Source: Cichorium intybus
Taxonomy: Eukaryota; Streptophyta; Magnoliopsida; Asterales; Asteraceae
Direction of reading: 5' to 3'
Assembly (NCBI GenBank): GCA_023525715.1
Contig: CM042016.1
Coordinates: 81,389,382 to 81,453,381, forward strand
DNA: 64,000 nt
Below the pieces are notes generated by a model. That model was not told the origin of the DNA and did no database searches. It worked only from the letters and a program-made list of their open reading frames with translations. Position numbers and translations under genes: made by a program. Positions 44,339 through 56,737 of this stretch are shown in pieces (positions within the stretch are counted from its first letter, which is position 1; each line of letters begins with the position of its first letter).

Positions 44339-46891
44339 TGTAACACCCGACTTTCAAAACAAAAACACCCCTGAAAAATTTTCATTTAAAACATAGGTTT
44401 CAGTACTTAAAACCATAAACAAAGGGGTATATTCTATTTAAAACGGGTACAAGTGTATCAAGGAGTATACAAATATAGAAACCTCCTTATAAGCCGGGCT
44501 GCTACTGACAGCATCTACAAGTCCACTTCTTGAGTCACGGACTTTATCCTTACCCTTATAAGAGTTATGCTAACCTGCAGGGACATTTAACAAACGGTAT
44601 GAGCTACGAGGCTCAGTGAGTAATCGTATCTGCAAATAACATGTATAAAATACATTCATATATCTGTCTGGATATCGAATCCAAACTCTTAGCCTTACTA
44701 GCTAACCACATATCTCTTAGGATTTCACATCCTAATTTGTAGCCTTACAGGCTACATCATTACAACCTGCAATTATCAAACTACATCAGTTATTTGCACA
44801 GATAATCATATCTAATCGTTTCTGTCCCATGTTTCTTAGTCACAATGGACCGCACCGTATTTCATGACTATTTAAGCCGCACCACGAGTCATAGCTAAAT
44901 AAGCTGCACCAAAACATTTTCAACATATATATATCATAGCCCTCAGGCCGCACCAATTGGTTTCAATAACCCAATATCATAGCCAAAAGGCCGCACCATG
45001 TTCCTGTAACAATATCATAGCCAAAAAGGCCGCACCATGTACCTGTAACAATATCATAGCCAAAAGGCCGCACCATGTACCTGTAACAATATCATAGCCG
45101 TATAGGCCGCACCAGTTGGATATAGTATCCAATATCATAGCCATATAGGCCGCACCAGTTGGATATAACATCCAAAATCATAGCCATATAGGCCGCACCA
45201 GTTGGATATAACATCCAAAATCATAGCCACAAATGGCCGCACCATTTAATAACATTTCCTGTTGTAATCGTTTATGGCTCACGGCTCCGTTCTTGTCATT
45301 TTATTGACTCACGGCTTATCCGGTATTGCCTTTTTATTGACTCACAGCTCCGTTCTTGTCTATCGCAGACTCACGGCTTATCTGGTATTGTCTTTTTCAC
45401 CATCTGTAAACTATCAAGTTTCGTCCCCCATATCTGTTTCAACCTGTAACAGTTCAATCATCATATATCATATATGATATCAGTGAGATTACTCACCTGG
45501 ATACTAGCTGCATTTGATTCCGGTTGTTTCTTGCTTTTGCATGCACCACAACCATTTATCCCATACCTATATATTCATTTATATACCAAATGATAATAGG
45601 TTAATAACCATTTCAGTTGACTCTACTACAGAAGAGTCCTATACAATACAATTGGGGACCATTTCCAATCATTTTTGAGCAATAACAATCATTATAAAAA
45701 TTTAATACACTTCCCGAAATACGCGTATTCTACTACAGTACTTTCAGGAGGTCGTATTCGTATTCCGATAATTTTCCATGAAGTTTCACAACATATTAGA
45801 CCTATGTTCAAAATTTCAGGTCAATCGGATAAGCCTAGCATCAAAATCCAATTTGGAAATTACACCAAATTATAACAGAAGGTTTTATGGCTTCTACCTC
45901 GATCCCGCGCCGCGCCCAGTGTGAGGGCCGCGTCGCGCCTGTTGCAGTTCCAGGCAGTGAAGTCCGATGTTGTGCTTAAAAATCTCATTTTCCTTTATTA
46001 AGCCCTTATTACATGACTTAATCGATAGAGGATTGTTCCAGGTCAAAAACCATTCATTAACATCTAGTTTTAACCCATGGAAATCATATATTTCAAACAT
46101 TTTCCAACAATTCCCGTTTTTGACATTTTGGTCCAAAAACCGAAATTCTTCAAAATTAATCACTTCTACTGATTGTTCTTATCATTAACAACATTTGGAA
46201 CTCATTAGAACTCATTAGAATCCACTGGATCATATAAACATGTATTCTAGGGTTCTTGAGCAAAGTTCCAAAGTTTCAAGAATAGCAACCTACTTTTAAT
46301 TTAATGAGTGTTCTTACAACACAAGCATGTTTGCTACTTATAATCATTCAAAACCACTTGGATTATTACTGGAATTCAGTTTCCAGTTCATCCCAAGAAA
46401 ACCCACCAAGAACACCTTCAAGAACTTGGTTAAAAAGGTAATTACTAACCTTATTTTACTTGCCAAATCTTCATTCTTCAAACACTTGGCCTAATTTCTG
46501 CTTCACTTCTCAAGAATTTGCAGAAATCGCATCACCAAAATCCTTCCCGTAGCTTCTCCAAATGATCAGCCACATAGGAGAGTCAACTCTCCTATTTATA
46601 CTTCCAGATTTTTCAAATTTAGTCCCTAAGTTCCATTTCTTGAACTTTTGGCACTTTTCTCACATTTTATCACATATGAACTTTCTTTTCTTATACTTTT
46701 GCCACAAGCAAACAATATTTTACATAATTGGTCCTTCACATGGACAAATGACCACATTACCCTTTTGTGGTAAAATGACCAATTTACCCTTTTCTTCTAG
46801 TATTACTTTTTAATACTTAAAACACCATGTTAAATCATAAATACACTATGATTAACAATGTAATACTTAACAAAAGTGTCACGGTGTTACA
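44339..46891 (-). repeat. 5' LTR of Gypsy D (right)
   Basis: 2553 bp. Same repeats and GC-rich patch as the left LTR; followed by AAAGA at 46892-46896. Confidence 0.92.
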
Positions 46892-46934
46892 AAAGAAAGA
46901 TATACTATATACAAAATAAGGGTGTATGTGTAAC

Positions 46935-47008
46935 GAACCATCTTAAGAAAGTTGTATGGAGTCTGTCTTTTTCTTCAAGCATCCTACTCAAAGACATGGT
47001 TTTCTGAT
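46935..47008 (-). pseudogene. FDM: captured FDM fragment, upstream exon
   Basis: NQKTMSLSRMLEEKDRLHTT on the minus strand matches the FDM segment immediately before ETRKMQRLA. The downstream exon is at 37885-38062, with Gypsy D in the intron between them. Ends shortly after FLKMV. Confidence 0.8.
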
Positions 47009-47104
47009 TGTAATAGCACATATTTATCATGGAAACAATATTTGAAAACTCAAATACGATTTAGAAAATAAAAAGATGAATAAGCATATAAAAGATAATA
47101 AAGA

Positions 47105-47520
47105 AGAGAGAGAAACAAAATCACACCTCTTCTGAAGAATCTTTTTTCTTGGTGAAGCACATGTTTCTTTGACTCTTTTGTAATTGCTAACATTTTCAAC
47201 ACCTTTTACTTCAAGCATATTTGAAACAGAGGAAAATCCACCTGCTTTTGCTATTTGTGAAAGCTGACCAGTGGGCTCATGGCCACGTTTTTTTTTCTAA
47301 AAGGCTCTCAATTGTAATACCAGTTGAAAAAGGTCAAAACAGAGTAATTGTAGTTTCATAAACTTACCTACAAATGCTGCAATTGCAGGTCAGCGAAATT
47401 ACCGTTCCGCCCAAAGTGTGGTATGTAATCTTTTACATCGTCATATTTCAAAGGTTGAAAATCACACCATGTTTTTTTCTTGTGAAAATTTTCAGCCCAA
47501 AATTACTCATTTACCCTTAC
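47105..47520 (-). pseudogene. unassigned captured exons in Helitron H
   Basis: Two open stretches between splice-like edges: ENFHKKKTWCDFQPLKYDDV continuing DYIPHFGRNGNF (about 47380-47505), and GQLSQIAKAGGFSSVSNML with KRVKETCASPRKKILQK (about 47130-47290). They read like real coding exons, with balanced composition and no stops, but I do not recognise the family. Confidence 0.5.
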
Positions 47521-47624
47521 TTATCTCTGTTATTGTGTGAAATTTAAAACATGTGAATAGATATAAATAGAAAAGAATGTTTAATTACTAATCACCATAA
47601 TATGTATGCTCATTTCTTTCTATT

Positions 47625-47770
47625 ACAGCAATGTGCTTTCAATTTGTCTTCTTGTTAAGGCATTGTACTCTGGAAAACTCAATCCAGTTATAGCATTGGA
47701 CTCTCAATTCTTTCTTATAAGGACATTGTACTTGGAAAATTTTATACAAATATAGCAGTGAAACTGACTG
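47625..47770. repeat. array of AGCATTGTACT-like short repeats
   Basis: CAGCAATGTGCTTTC, GGCATTGTACTCTGG, AGCATTGGACTCTC, GACATTGTACTTGG and TAGCAGTGAAACTG follow one another at about 30-bp spacing. Confidence 0.65.
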
Positions 47771-47805
47771 CTTTGTATTTGAAAGCATATGCTATAATTG
47801 ATTAG

Positions 47806-49839
<2,034 letters not shown>

Positions 49840-49980
49840 TAGTTTTTTCAAAGTATAATGCCATAACAGGAAGAATTGAAAGAAAGATGCTATAATAAAC
49901 AAAATATGAAAGTACATTGCTATTTTTTCTTTTAGTCCTTTGAAAAAAGAATACAAAAGATCAAGTAATGTAATCTTACC

Positions 49981-50167
49981 TTGTGAAATGCAGGACCACA
50001 TTCTTTTGATCTTGTTCCAACAAATGGAACATTAGATTTTTCTAGAAGCTCCTGAAGAGTCGATGATAAGCAAAAACCTCAGATAAACATAAGTTTAACC
50101 ATTATAAAATTTTTATATGATATATTTTAGGAAGAATGGTTTTAACTTGAATGCCACCATCTTCACA
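49981..50167 (-). pseudogene. captured D-alanine-D-alanine ligase family fragment
   Basis: Two exon pieces: EDGGIQ (50147-50167) before a GTTAAA donor, and ELLEKSNVPFVGTRSKECGP then AFHK (49981-50051) between a CTTCAG acceptor and a GTAAGA donor. Joined in phase they match the EDGGIQxLLExxxVPFVGTGSxEC block of the plant ATP-grasp D-Ala-D-Ala ligase family, the N-terminal substrate region. Only this short block is present. Its 5' exon is fused directly to the histone deacetylase exon. Confidence 0.7.
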
Positions 50168-50442
50168 CAAAATCCCATCGGCCCCTTTGGAACCGCATGA
50201 TGTCCAGGCGGTCGTATCAATGCAAAACCAAACGGAGGATTTTTTCTGATTTTTGATGCCAACAACTACAATTTCAGAACATAATGAACTATTTTTGGTA
50301 AGAACAAAAAAAAAATAATAATAATAATAATAAGCCTGGGATTTAGAAAAAGAATAATAATAATTTCATTTGGTTCAGTCATTACCACAGAATCAACCAA
50401 TGATAAACTTGCTCCAGCAGCAATTAATGACTCTTCAAATGT
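50161..50442 (-). pseudogene. HDA14: captured histone deacetylase (HDA14-like) fragment
   Basis: Exon TFEESLIAAGASLSLVDSV (about 50388-50442) after a TGCAG acceptor, an intron with (AAT)n, then KNPPFGFALIRPPGHHAVPK with GPMGFC (about 50164-50245). RPPGHHA contains the paired histidines of the class I/II zinc deacetylase active site; KGPMGFC follows as in HDA14-type enzymes. The rest of the catalytic domain (Asp/His zinc ligands) is absent, so it cannot be active. Confidence 0.83.
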
Positions 50443-51489
50443 CTGCATTGTAAATATGATACTTCAAATCATTTTGCATTTATGATTAACAACGTTTTTT
50501 TAATGTAAAGACGATATGAGTTTAACTCTATTTTATACATTATTTTGATTATAAAAACGAACTTAGATCTACAAAAATAAAATTGTTATGCGTAATAGAA
50601 GCTCATTGAACCCCAAATAAGTTATAAGAAAATAAATTTTTTTGCTAATCTAAAAATCTGAATTGTGAAATAACTAAACTAATAAGAAAATTTAAAATTT
50701 TTGTGAAACTAAAGATTACATGAAAACTATATTCAACGATGTATCAAATCCAATTAAATCTTTTTAACTGAGAAATTCACAACATCATCTAAGCACATAC
50801 AATAAAGCTCAAATACGCGCTTTTTTATAAAATTCTTACAGTGGAAGTGGCATTTTCCTAACAATTTATTTAGGTTTCTAATTATTTGGTTATAAACCCG
50901 TGTGATACATGATTGACAAATTAAAATAACATAGATAATAAATAGTTAGGAAACATAAGAATGTTAGGGTAAAGAACTAATGCAAGAAATAGCAACATAC
51001 TTTCACTTATTGTTATTATAAGTATAGCATTGTACAATATCATTTATATTTTGACCTTTTTGTGTAACTACATTGCACTCGCCACCATAATCTACTTCAT
51101 ACTCTCTAAATTTTTAGATCAAACTTCTATTGTTGCTCCATACCAGTAGACTAAACTTCCTTCCCCTGACTTTCTTAATTAATATGTTCTTCCTTTAGGA
51201 AATTGTACAAGAAATGACTTACAATGTACAAAATAAGACACTTTTCCAAATCATCTAAAAAGAATCCAAAAAGAGCTTAAACGTACAAAAAATAAACTTC
51301 AGATCATCTAAAAAGAATCTGAAAAATCCATTTTTTCAAAGTACGCTGCTATTAATGAAACGTGTTGCGAAGTTGAATTATTAAAACGATTTTTTTCCTA
51401 AAAATTTTATATTAATGACCTTCGTTGTACAAGAAATGAAACTGTTAGATACTTAGAGGAACAAAACTGTACATCTTTAATACTAACCT

Positions 51490-51838
51490 GAAACCTTGAA
51501 AGACACCTCTGACTTGAATTTTAGGGATTTTGGTAATTTTATTTTCAACTTTAGGGCCTTTACCACAATTAGATTCTGTGAACTTTTTTGTCGATGAATC
51601 TGTTGGTAAAGTGGAAATATGATCATCAATACTCCAAGAAACTACTTACTTATCCTTGCTTGCCACAACACCATAAACAATTATAAAGTCAATCATTCGT
51701 ATAAAATAATTAGTTATTTTGAGAAATAAAAACCCAAAAGTATAGTTTTGCAATAATCCACCTCCAAATAGTATGTAGCATTGGCTTTGGCACACGGCAA
51801 GACCAAATTCAACATTTTCTTGATGACCGGTCATGATC
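51490..51838 (-). pseudogene. MSI4/FVE: captured MSI4/FVE-like WD40 fragment
   Basis: MSI4/FVE is a WD-repeat histone-binding protein of repressive chromatin complexes. Minus-strand exon IMTGHQENVEFGLAVCQSQC then YILFGG (51757-51838) matches TGHQDNAEFALAMCPTEPFVLSGG; after an intron, SKDK then a stop, VVSWSIDDHIS (about 51610-51660) matches GGKDKSVVLWSIQDHI, and a variable loop leads to IQVRGVFQGF (about 51490-51530), matching RGIYQGHKDTV. Changed residues and the in-frame TAA show decay. Confidence 0.75.
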
Positions 51839-51984
51839 TGTGTGGTGAAGGGTACAAAAAGTGTTAACTTTAAGTACAAATATATAAACCTATATAAAAA
51901 GAACAGCCACAATTCCATATCATAGTTAAGAAATATGCAAAGATGATAAGTGAAAAGGTAGTAAATGGGCCCTCACCAAATCAG

Positions 51985-52449
51985 GACGGGACTATATGGC
52001 TTAAAGGACAACATAGCGATTGGGTTCAACTTCAGCATCCTAGAGCCATTAGACTCATCATATGCAGAAGAGAAATCACTATCAGAGCCATCAGACACAT
52101 CAAAGCTTGGATCCTCCACATCCACCCCATTTTCTTCTACCCCTGGACCATCAAGGGTATAATCGTAATCTTCATAATCATCTGAAAGAAGTCCTAAAAT
52201 GTCATTTAAATTGTTCCCAAATGTTGCAGTTTCAGGGAAATCCTTCTGCAATTGACAATAGTTAAAATAAAAGAATAAGAATTCAAGATCCTGGCAAGCC
52301 CCGGTGGTAGATTTTTAAAATGACCAAACTGACATCATATGTATCATTAATGGAAAGATAACTTCCAGTGGAATCATAAAGTAATTCAACACAGTCAATC
52401 TTGCAATCACAAGCAGGACAAAGCCACCATTCATCACCAGGAGGAACTG
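51985..52449 (-). pseudogene. HAT3.1: captured HAT3.1-like PHD-finger fragment
   Basis: HAT3.1 proteins combine a PHD finger with a homeodomain. Exon 1 (about 52334-52449) reads VPPGDEWWLCPACDCKIDCV and ELLYDSTGSYLSINDTYDV, the C-terminal WLCPxC of the PHD finger and the stretch after it. After a TTGCAG acceptor, exon 2 (about 51985-52246) reads KDFPETATFGNNLNDILGLL then SDDYEDYDY and an Asp/Ser-rich run (FDVSDGSDSDFSSAYDE), matching the family's acidic linker. The homeodomain is not included. Confidence 0.85.
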
Positions 52450-52755
52450 AACATTAAAAAGATTATTACATTAAATGTAATAAATAGCAAAGTACTTTCG
52501 TTTATTTGTGTATTATAGCCACCACCAAGCATCACTATCCAACCTGAGCTTCTCAAATATATTAGCAATGAATATAAGAGTCAAACCTCAAATAAGCATC
52601 GAAATTTAGAAGGCTCAAGCAGTAGGAAATGTCGTCAAATAAGCTGACCAAGAAAGACACTCACCAAATTTCATCTTACTGTTAACCCCTGTAATCACTT
52701 AGGCAACTGAACCTCAATACCTGAATAAAACTCCACATAGAAAAAGCAAACACAT

Positions 52756-52781
52756 AGAGAGAGAGAGAGAGAGAGAGAGAG
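52756..52781. repeat. (GA)n microsatellite
   Basis: Continuous GA dinucleotides between the HAT3.1 and SPT6 fragments. Confidence 0.95.
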
Positions 52782-52892
52782 CACAAGACCTTAAAATGAT
52801 GCCAACCTCGATTAAATCAGCCATCATGCAAAAAAGCATACTCTAATAAAAGTTACAATAAATTTAGTCACAATAACGATCACTAAGACGTA

Positions 52893-53475
52893 TTAGGGAA
52901 AGTGACAAAAATACCCTCATCATCACAAGATAAACTACGTTCGAGTTTCTCCTCACTTTGCCCACCCTTTCCTCTTCTATTATATTCCTCCACATCACAA
53001 AACCCAGATTGCCCTTCGTCAGCATCAGATTTTGCTTTCTTTAGTCTCTTGAACTTTTTACTCTGCTAACAAATTCACAAAAAAAAAGTTTTTGTCAAAA
53101 ATTGAAAGAGAGAAACACAACTGCTGAAGAAGCACATGGATCATGAAGTGAAGACAACAGGAGACTACTCATAACATTTGGCCTTCGAAAGCCAGTGACG
53201 TTGTTATCTTCAAGGAGCTCATAGTCTTCTTCATCAAGAACATAGTTCTTCTCCGATTTTCTAGACATTGGTGGGGTATAAATCAGAAAGGCAGGCATGC
53301 ATTCACAAATACAAAAGGTAAGTTTATCAAATTGATTTTACCTCTTCTTTCTTCTCCTCTTCTTTTGCCTCCCATCATCACTATTCACACTGTCTTCTTC
53401 TTCTGCATCCTGTTCATCTTCATCAACATCATCCACTATGAACCCAGCGTTCTCATACTCATATTCTCCTTCTTC
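52893..53475 (-). pseudogene. SPT6: captured SPT6-like N-terminal fragment
   Basis: SPT6 is a histone chaperone and transcription elongation factor. Three exons on the minus strand: 53341-53475 (GEYEYENAGFIVDDVDEDEQ, DDGRQKKRRRKK), about 53170-53262 (SEKNYVLDEEDYELLEDNNV, TGFRRP) and 52893-53075 (KKFKRLKKAKSDADEGQSGF, GGQSEEKLERSLSCDDEG). The order, the acidic-basic pattern and the YVLDExDYELLxDNN block are specific to the SPT6 N-terminus. The catalytic-like and SH2 regions are absent. The start Met and first exon are not seen; 53480-54385 may be its promoter/5' UTR text or filler. Confidence 0.86.
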
Positions 53476-54390
53476 TGATCAAGGCCATAAGCAAAAGCAT
53501 GTTAAAAGAAAAATCCTAAACTCAAAAACAACATAATGAATTCATTAGAACGGCTAAAGAGGATGTAGAAATTTTATTTGTTCTGCAATTAAGTGGTAGC
53601 AATGAAATTAGAGTGAAGATTAATGTTCCACATCAGCGAGCTGAATTTCAGAAAAAGAGAGGACATACAATGATTCAAAGAAACCCTAAAGAACCTTTCG
53701 AGAGCCAAAGACGCCCCAAGACAAGTTCCAACCATCCTGTAGCAAACCGAAGCGCCCCGCCAAAATGAGTTCCCACCATTTAGCCAACCACAACCCTACC
53801 TGTCGCACCACGGTTTAAATATCAGCATATGAACATCAGACAAACAGATTAGGAGCAGTGGTTGAACCTCAGAAAAACGATTTTGCTTACCTCTGAAGAA
53901 TTGCCGCTGCAGGTGGAAGACGGCAGAGAAGTTGACGATGTTGACTTCGCCGGCTGTCGAAGACGGTGAAGAGCGATGGGGCGGTGGGGATGGTAACAAA
54001 TTGTTCACATAAAATCGAGAAGATGAACAATCGAGAAGCAGTGGAGCGACGAATCGATGGTCGATGAGCGCAAATAAAAAAAAACGGTGGTGTTAAATAC
54101 CCGTGTAGAAGACGGAAAATCACCATAGTCTTGCTGTAAGATACGAATGGCGGTGGTGGTGTAGAAGAAAGAGAAAGCTATATCGAGAAGACTGAAGCGG
54201 TGGAATCAAGCGTGGACGAAACCTCTTCGAAAGTAAAAGAAGCGACGAAGAAGATAAAGGGGGAGGAAGTGAAGGGGTGGAATGAAGCGGTGGGAGGAAA
54301 AGAAAAAGCGTGACAAACCAAAAACGTTACACCAAAACTCAAAATCCACGATGTTACGTTTCCAAAAATTACGGTTTTTAATAAATAGAA

Positions 54391-54425
54391 CTAGCAGGAC
54401 CTCGTGCTCCGCACGGGTTGGGCAT
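54391..54425 (-). mobile_element. Helitron G 3' terminus with hairpin
   Basis: Stem CCCGTGC/GCACGAG with loop GGA and one mismatch before CTAG. Plus-strand GGTCCGGATAAATGCAAGAA just inside is shared with Helitron H. Confidence 0.8.
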
Positions 54426-54464
54426 TACTGGAGCACGGGTCCGGATAAATGCAAGAAAAAACAG

Positions 54465-54573
54465 TGTATCAATTGCAGTTCTTGCATTTCCGCCAAGAGA
54501 GTTTTGTAGTATAAGTGTTTGCTTTGAATCTCTGTAAGGAACGTGTCCGTTTCTTGATTTGCTACATCCAAAC
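54465..54573 (-). pseudogene. captured kinesin motor fragment
   Basis: NGHVPYRDSKQTLILQNSLG then GNARTAI matches the switch II / alpha-4-5 region of plant kinesins (HIPYRDSKLTRILQNSLGGNARTAI). It starts after a TTGGATGTAG-like acceptor and ends within the Helitron 3' terminal sequence. A single exon scrap; R to L in LTRIL weakens it further. Confidence 0.85.
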
Positions 54574-54916
54574 AATAAAACGTGCCAATTGGAATTCGTT
54601 TTTTATACAATACAATAAAAGGAAAATAGAAAATAAACTAATGTAAGTGCAAACCTCAAATTGCGGATGACGGATCCAAGTGTTAGTAGACTGTGGTTAA
54701 TGTGACAACCTTCTTTCAAGTGTGTACCAACTAATAAGGTTTGGGAAGCAATCGAGGTACAGTCAAATCCTCAAAGTTTGAAGAAAAAAAGAAGGCATCA
54801 TTTTTGTAAATAAAAAACTCAGGCTCATTAACACCATAGCTAATAACTCAGGCTCATTAACACCAGTCAACATTTCATATTTTTTTCGTTTTTTCTAGAA
54901 AGTTGGAATCTCGATC

Positions 54917-55600
54917 TCAATTGCTTTTTTCATGTTGTGGACATAAAGATGCCATTATAGATTCCTTTAGAAGCCATTGTTTTGCAATTATATAACCAAG
55001 AAGGAGTCCTATTAAAATAATTTGACCCCATTCTTCTAGATCAGGGAGAATTTCACATACCCTTGTGTAGTTTCTACCAATTAAAGGCAAATTATTTGGA
55101 CAAATAGAAGCAATTGCTGCTGCTGCTGCTCTAACTACTCCAGGTGAGCTGTCATTCAACATTATTTGCAATATATATTAACTTACTTTATTTTCTACCC
55201 GTAATAGCAATGTACTTATATATCTTTATACATAATAGCAATGGAATTGCTTTGTATTACTGATAATAGAAATATGTAAATTAGAGAGTAAAGGTGAGTA
55301 GCTGTTCCCCACAAGTTAGTGTGTCTTTAAAATGGCGGTTGTAAAATATTAGAAGATTAATGATAAATTAGTAAACCAACCTCGACGATTGCTTTAGCAT
55401 TTTCTTCAAGGCGTAAATCATGGACTTTTGGGAGAGCATTGGCAGCACATTTTCTGACATATACAAATGGATCTCTTGCACATTTTCTAGCTGCCACCAA
55501 GACAAGAGGTGAGATGACATGTAGGCGAAAGCCAGCCATTGTACGCAGCGCCCAGGCTCTCACCAATTGGTTTTGGTCACCGAGGCCTTTTAAATAAGTA
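54917..55600 (-). pseudogene. AP3B: captured AP-3 complex beta subunit fragment
   Basis: AP-3 beta is a large adaptin subunit of vesicle coats for vacuolar sorting. Two exons on the minus strand: about 55379-55600 (TYLKGLGDQNQLVRAWALRT, MAGFRLHVISPLVLVAARKC, ARDPFVYVRKCAANALPKVH, DLRLEENAKAI) and 54917-55171 (LNDSSPGVVRAAAAAIASIC, PNNLPLIGRNYTRVCEILPD, EEWGQIILIGLLLGYIIAKQ). These are helical HEAT/ARM-type repeats of the adaptin trunk. Splice edges remain. Only this part of the ~1100-residue protein is present. Confidence 0.88.
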
Positions 55601-56400
55601 AAAGCTTGCTGTCACCAATCAAAGTTTTTTATAGTACTTTAAGGAAACTATTTTATGATAAATATGATAATAAACAAAAGGTCTAGATTGTAAAAAATAA
55701 ACCTTAACATATTAGTACCCTCATCAAGCACCTCATGGTGATTCTTAACCAAAAACCCCAATGAAGAACCAAGAACCCTAATCGATGGCGGCGAGAGGGG
55801 ACCTAATAATCTTCAGTAGCTTTTTTATATACTTTTACATGTTAAAATAGTCAATTTGGAGAACACCCATACGAACAAATGGTTGTACCTTCTTGCAGTT
55901 TTAATAGGAAGTCTACAAAAAAAATAATCAAATGTATGACTAATTATAGCCAAATAAACCAAAAAAGTATCAGAAGATTCAGACTAACACACAAATGCTA
56001 GGCGTAATATCACAGCTATGCAAATTTTTTATATAATTACCAAACGGATGATTTAAACGGGTAGTTTCATACAATACTTTGTAAATTTACATAGGATGCT
56101 TTAAATGTGTATTTAGTGAGGATCTGGTATAACTGAACAGGGTAATGACCAATCTCCTTAGAATAAGAATCGTGAATCAAAAAGATAAACATGTCAGAAG
56201 AATGAACTTATAAGAATTTAAAATATAAGCTTTCCACACATGAAAGAAACAATAAAAAGGTAATGAAAATATGAAATTGTTTTAGACCTGAGTAGCAGAG
56301 CCGTGATGATGAGCTGCGTTGTCACAAATAATTGATTTTTCCTAATAATAGGTTCTTGACTTCTTGAAACATGTTTGATCAATGTTAAGTCAAATGGCTA

Positions 56401-56580
56401 TTTTTGGTCCCTGAGTACAGCTTTGCACATGATCAAAAAGGGAAAAAAAAAACATTAGAAAACCTTCACATAAGGACCAAAATTGAAAGAGAAATCTTTT
56501 GAGATAAAAAGTGAAAAAATCAGCTCTATTCAGGGAGCAAAGATGTATTTTACTAAATTTCTATGTTTCAGGGACCAAAA
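56401..56580. mobile_element. possible MITE with GGTCCCTGA inverted ends
   Basis: TTTTTGGTCCCTGA at 56401-56414 is inverted as TCAGGGACCAAAA at 56568-56580. About 180 bp, between the CDK and AP-3 fragments. I see no clean target duplication. Confidence 0.5.
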
Positions 56581-56737
56581 TCCATGTGAATCCCTGAAAT
56601 AAATATCAAAACAAATAAAAAATAAGTTTCAGTTTTAGATTAAACATGCCAATGGGCCCCAGAAATGGATCTTGCTACTTCCCTTGTATCCATGACCATT
56701 CTAAAATATAAATACAACCGAAACAATATTAGAAACG

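Larger units (their letters stand above)
38102..46891 (-). mobile_element. Ty3/Gypsy LTR retrotransposon D, minus strand, interior decayed
   Basis: 8790 bp with 2.55-kb LTRs, TGTAACACC...GGTGTTACA ends and perfect AAAGA duplications. Minus orientation: the PBS (44323-44336) lies beside the right LTR and the PPT beside the left one. The 3.7-kb interior holds only scraps of gag and pol. The LTRs differ at about 46 of 2553 sites by eye (1.8 percent) plus a one-base gap, so insertion was recent. It sits in an intron of the captured FDM fragment. The TGTAACACC ends and the ACGAAATCTTTT-plus-purine PPT are typical of Tekay/Del chromoviruses (inference). Confidence 0.92.
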
